6,555 nucleotides of DNA, taken from positions 1-6,555 of the forward strand of contig JAADDN010000026.1 of assembly GCA_013153895.1 (NCBI GenBank), written 5' to 3'. Positions 5,228 to 6,555 of this stretch are shown here, in pieces. Every line of letters begins with the position of its first letter. Position 1 is the stretch's first letter. Under the pieces are notes generated by a model. It searched no databases and had not been told where the DNA came from. It was given only the letters and a program-made list of their open reading frames with translations. The DNA is from Thermoproteota archaeon (lineage in GTDB: Archaea > Thermoproteota > Thermoprotei > Thermoproteales > Thermocladiaceae). The translations under genes were made by a program, and so were the position numbers.

Positions 5228-6338
5228 ATAACTCATGAGCCTCAACTTGAGGTAGACTTAACGTTACTTCTCCACTAAACCTATCTACTAGAAAGCTCTT
5301 CTCAAGATCGTTAAGAGGTTCCTTAAGAATGATCTTGCAAGCTATCTCTGCAACAGCTGGACCTATCTCTGCACCATAACCATCAAATCCTGATACTATT
5401 AGAACATTATTAAACACCCCTATTATTGGTCTTGAGTCAGGACTTGTATCACAGAATCCTGCACTACCCTTAATAAATCGTGCTTTATCAAATCTCTTCA
5501 ATAATTTTGGAATAATATCATTAGCAAACCAAGGTTCAACTCTCGCCTTATCTTCAGGATCCATTGGAGGAGTATTTCCATTACCAGCAACCATCAACCT
5601 TTCTCCTCTCAATCTTGCTCGAGAGAGCTTACCACATGGTCTAACATATATCTTATTAACATAATCGTATAAAATATAGTCGGACTCTCTAGTTGATAAT
5701 GCGAAAAGACCAGCCTGACATTTATAAGGTATTAGTGGGATATTTATACCAATACTACTTAAAATCTTTCTTGTCCATGCTCCACAACATATAGCGATAA
5801 TATCAAATTTATTATTAATCTCTCTACCATTAGCAAGAATCTTCAACTTATCGTTCTCCTTAACTAAAGTTACAGTACACTTCTCAACTCCAATCTCTCT
5901 CCATAATTTCTCAATAATCTTATCTATCCTCACTATTGTATCATTATCGCATAAATATATGATCTCGTTGTCGTAATATTTGAAGGGTAGATCTCTTAGT
6001 TCATCTTTCTCTAATTTTCTTACTCTTACATTATTTTCTCTCCACTTTTCTACTAGCTTATCTACAAAATCTTCTTTAGATCTTGGTATTATTGTGTAAG
6101 ATTTTACGTATTTTACTGCATCATCTATATTAAACATTTTACTAACCTCTATATAGATTTCTCTACTTCTTCTTGCTGCATATATGTCTGCATCATGCTT
6201 CTGCATTATGGACTGTATTAGACCGATGCTTGGGTACTTTCTTGCTCGTGATAGAGCTGTAACGTCTACTCCTCTCTTCTTCAGGAAGAAGGATAGAAAT
6301 GTTCCAACTATTCCGCAACCTATCACGCAGATCTTCAT
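5226..6338 (-). CDS. FAD-dependent oxidoreductase of the DAO family
   Basis: A 370-residue flavoenzyme-like protein of the D-amino-acid oxidase / glycine oxidase / sarcosine oxidase group. It starts with a beta strand and the dinucleotide-binding turn GCGIVG (7-12). A second FAD contact is the CCGAWT segment (184-189), equivalent to the family's A-x-G-x-W. The C-terminus has the expected end of the FAD domain: GFCDTSPDSRPIIG (294-307) and GFDGYG (317-322), followed by a helix. Substrate is probably an amine or amino acid, but residues here do not identify which. Oddly, S30 occupies the end of the second strand where an acidic residue usually binds FAD ribose. No signal peptide is seen, so it is probably cytoplasmic or peripheral. 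It is more AT-rich than the translation genes nearby. Its stop codon abuts the H/ACA RNA convergently. It diverges from amt, making a nitrogen-scavenging role plausible but unproven. Confidence 0.85.
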   Translation of the reverse strand: MKICVIGCGIVGTFLSFFLKKRGVDVTALSRARKYPSIGLIQSIMQKHDADIYAARRSREIYIEVSKMFNIDDAVKYVKSYTIIPRSKEDFVDKLVEKWRENNVRVRKLEKDELRDLPFKYYDNEIIYLCDNDTIVRIDKIIEKLWREIGVEKCTVTLVKENDKLKILANGREINNKFDIIAICCGAWTRKILSSIGINIPLIPYKCQAGLFALSTRESDYILYDYVNKIYVRPCGKLSRARLRGERLMVAGNGNTPPMDPEDKARVEPWFANDIIPKLLKRFDKARFIKGSAGFCDTSPDSRPIIGVFNNVLIVSGFDGYGAEIGPAVAEIACKIILKEPLNDLEKSFLVDRFSGEVTLSLPQVEAHEL

Positions 6339-6364
6339 TTAAGACCTTTGCCATTATGTATATT

Positions 6365-6378
6365 GCATATTTAATGCT
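6365..6378 (-). promoter_or_regulatory. TATA-like promoter of the DAO-family gene
   Basis: On the minus strand GCATTAAATATGC is centred about 33 nt before the ATG at 6338, predicting a leader of only a few bases. GCAT and ATGC at its ends form a short inverted repeat around the box. Confidence 0.5.
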
Positions 6379-6388
6379 TATCTCTAGC

Positions 6389-6483
6389 GACAGATATTGA
6401 AAATCTATCGATAAAACCTGGTCTAGATTTGGAAATCTGTCAAATATTGACGTTATATTCCTGTCTATCTGTCTGTAAAACCT
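6389..6483. repeat. repeated short motifs in the DAO/amt divergent spacer
   Basis: The 175-nt spacer (6339-6513) holds several repeats. ATCTGTC occurs at 6435-6441 and 6467-6473 and inverted at 6389-6395. TCTATC followed by TAAAACCT occurs twice, at 6404-6419 (2-nt gap) and 6464-6483 (6-nt gap). AGATTT-GG-AAATCT (6425-6438) is a perfect inverted repeat and TATCGATA (6406-6413) a palindrome. The second direct copy ends against the amt TATA box. These look like binding sites for a regulator of one or both divergent genes, though no regulator is encoded here. I found no ORF or C/D box pair in the spacer. Confidence 0.45.
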
Positions 6484-6495
6484 ATTTTTAAAAAG
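6483..6495 (+). promoter_or_regulatory. TATA-like promoter of amt
   Basis: TATTTTTAAAAAG is centred about 25 nt before the ATG at 6514, consistent with a leaderless transcript. Confidence 0.6.
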
Positions 6496-6513
6496 CGTTG
6501 TAGTTAGATCGCT

Positions 6514-6555
6514 ATGACTGCTCCCACACTGTCACCAGGTGACACAGCGTGGTTA
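6514..6555 (+). CDS. amt: ammonium transporter Amt, N-terminal fragment (cut by window edge)
   Basis: Only the first 14 codons are visible: MTAPTLSPGDTAWL. The stretch SPGDTAWL matches what I know of the start of Amt/MEP/Rh ammonium channels, where a (P/A)DTAW motif opens the first membrane helix just before the LISTALVLLMT-type segment. Amt proteins are trimeric membrane channels with about 11 helices that conduct ammonia/ammonium. The start fits the TATA-like box about 25 nt upstream. The rest of the gene and any glnK partner lie outside the window. The call rests on a very short match. Confidence 0.62.
   Translation, partial: MTAPTLSPGDTAWL

Noticed and set aside
6522..6552. Hairpin GTCACC-A-GGTGAC with further pairing of CCAC and GTGG around it
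   Set aside because: It lies inside the first codons of amt, where the amino acids SPGDTAW explain the sequence. A role in translation control is possible, but nothing else supports it.
1..6555. CRISPR array, insertion sequence or toxin-antitoxin module
   Set aside because: No regularly spaced repeats, transposase-like frame or small paired ORFs were found. All long frames are accounted for by the listed genes.

Overview
The window looks like part of a thermophilic crenarchaeal (Thermoproteota) chromosome. It is AT-rich with a strong AGA/AGG and ATA codon preference. Archaeal-only genes are present: Rpo4, L21e, aIF5A and a DUF655 protein. The structured RNAs are much richer in GC than their surroundings. 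Most starts lie 24-37 nt downstream of a TATA-like box, which implies leaderless or very short-leader mRNAs. I cannot name the genus.

Layout. Positions 1-86 hold the 3' part of a tRNA-Lys(UUU) gene with an 18-nt archaeal intron. At 157-1056 (+) is a membrane-anchored thymidylate-kinase-like P-loop protein. It converges on lysS (1065-2465, -), a homocitrate synthase with a C-terminal RAM (Lrp/AsnC-type) domain. LysS and aIF5A (2556-2969, +) diverge from a 90-nt promoter region. aIF5A then converges, with a 6-nt gap, on a two-gene minus-strand operon of rpo4 (3589-3933) and a DUF655 RNA-binding protein (2976-3563). rpl21e (4025-4417, +) diverges from rpo4. It is followed by a PD-(D/E)XK nuclease-like gene with a TTG start (4481-5200, +). 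The 3' end of that gene runs into a GC-rich element at 5155-5227 that folds as a complete archaeal H/ACA pseudouridylation guide RNA. A DAO-family FAD oxidoreductase (5226-6338, -) follows. The start of an ammonium transporter gene (6514 to the edge, +) diverges from it across a 175-nt spacer with repeated motifs.

Most of the window is information processing: tRNA, aIF5A, L21e, Rpo4, DUF655 and a rRNA-modification guide. Lysine and nitrogen metabolism (lysS, DAO oxidoreductase, amt) is interleaved. The most noteworthy items are the H/ACA RNA with a K-turn and a predicted 23S rRNA target, its overlap with the nuclease C-terminus, the small tRNA intron with a textbook bulge-helix-bulge, the split of the usual rpl21e-rpo4-DUF655 gene string by inversion, and the repeats upstream of amt.
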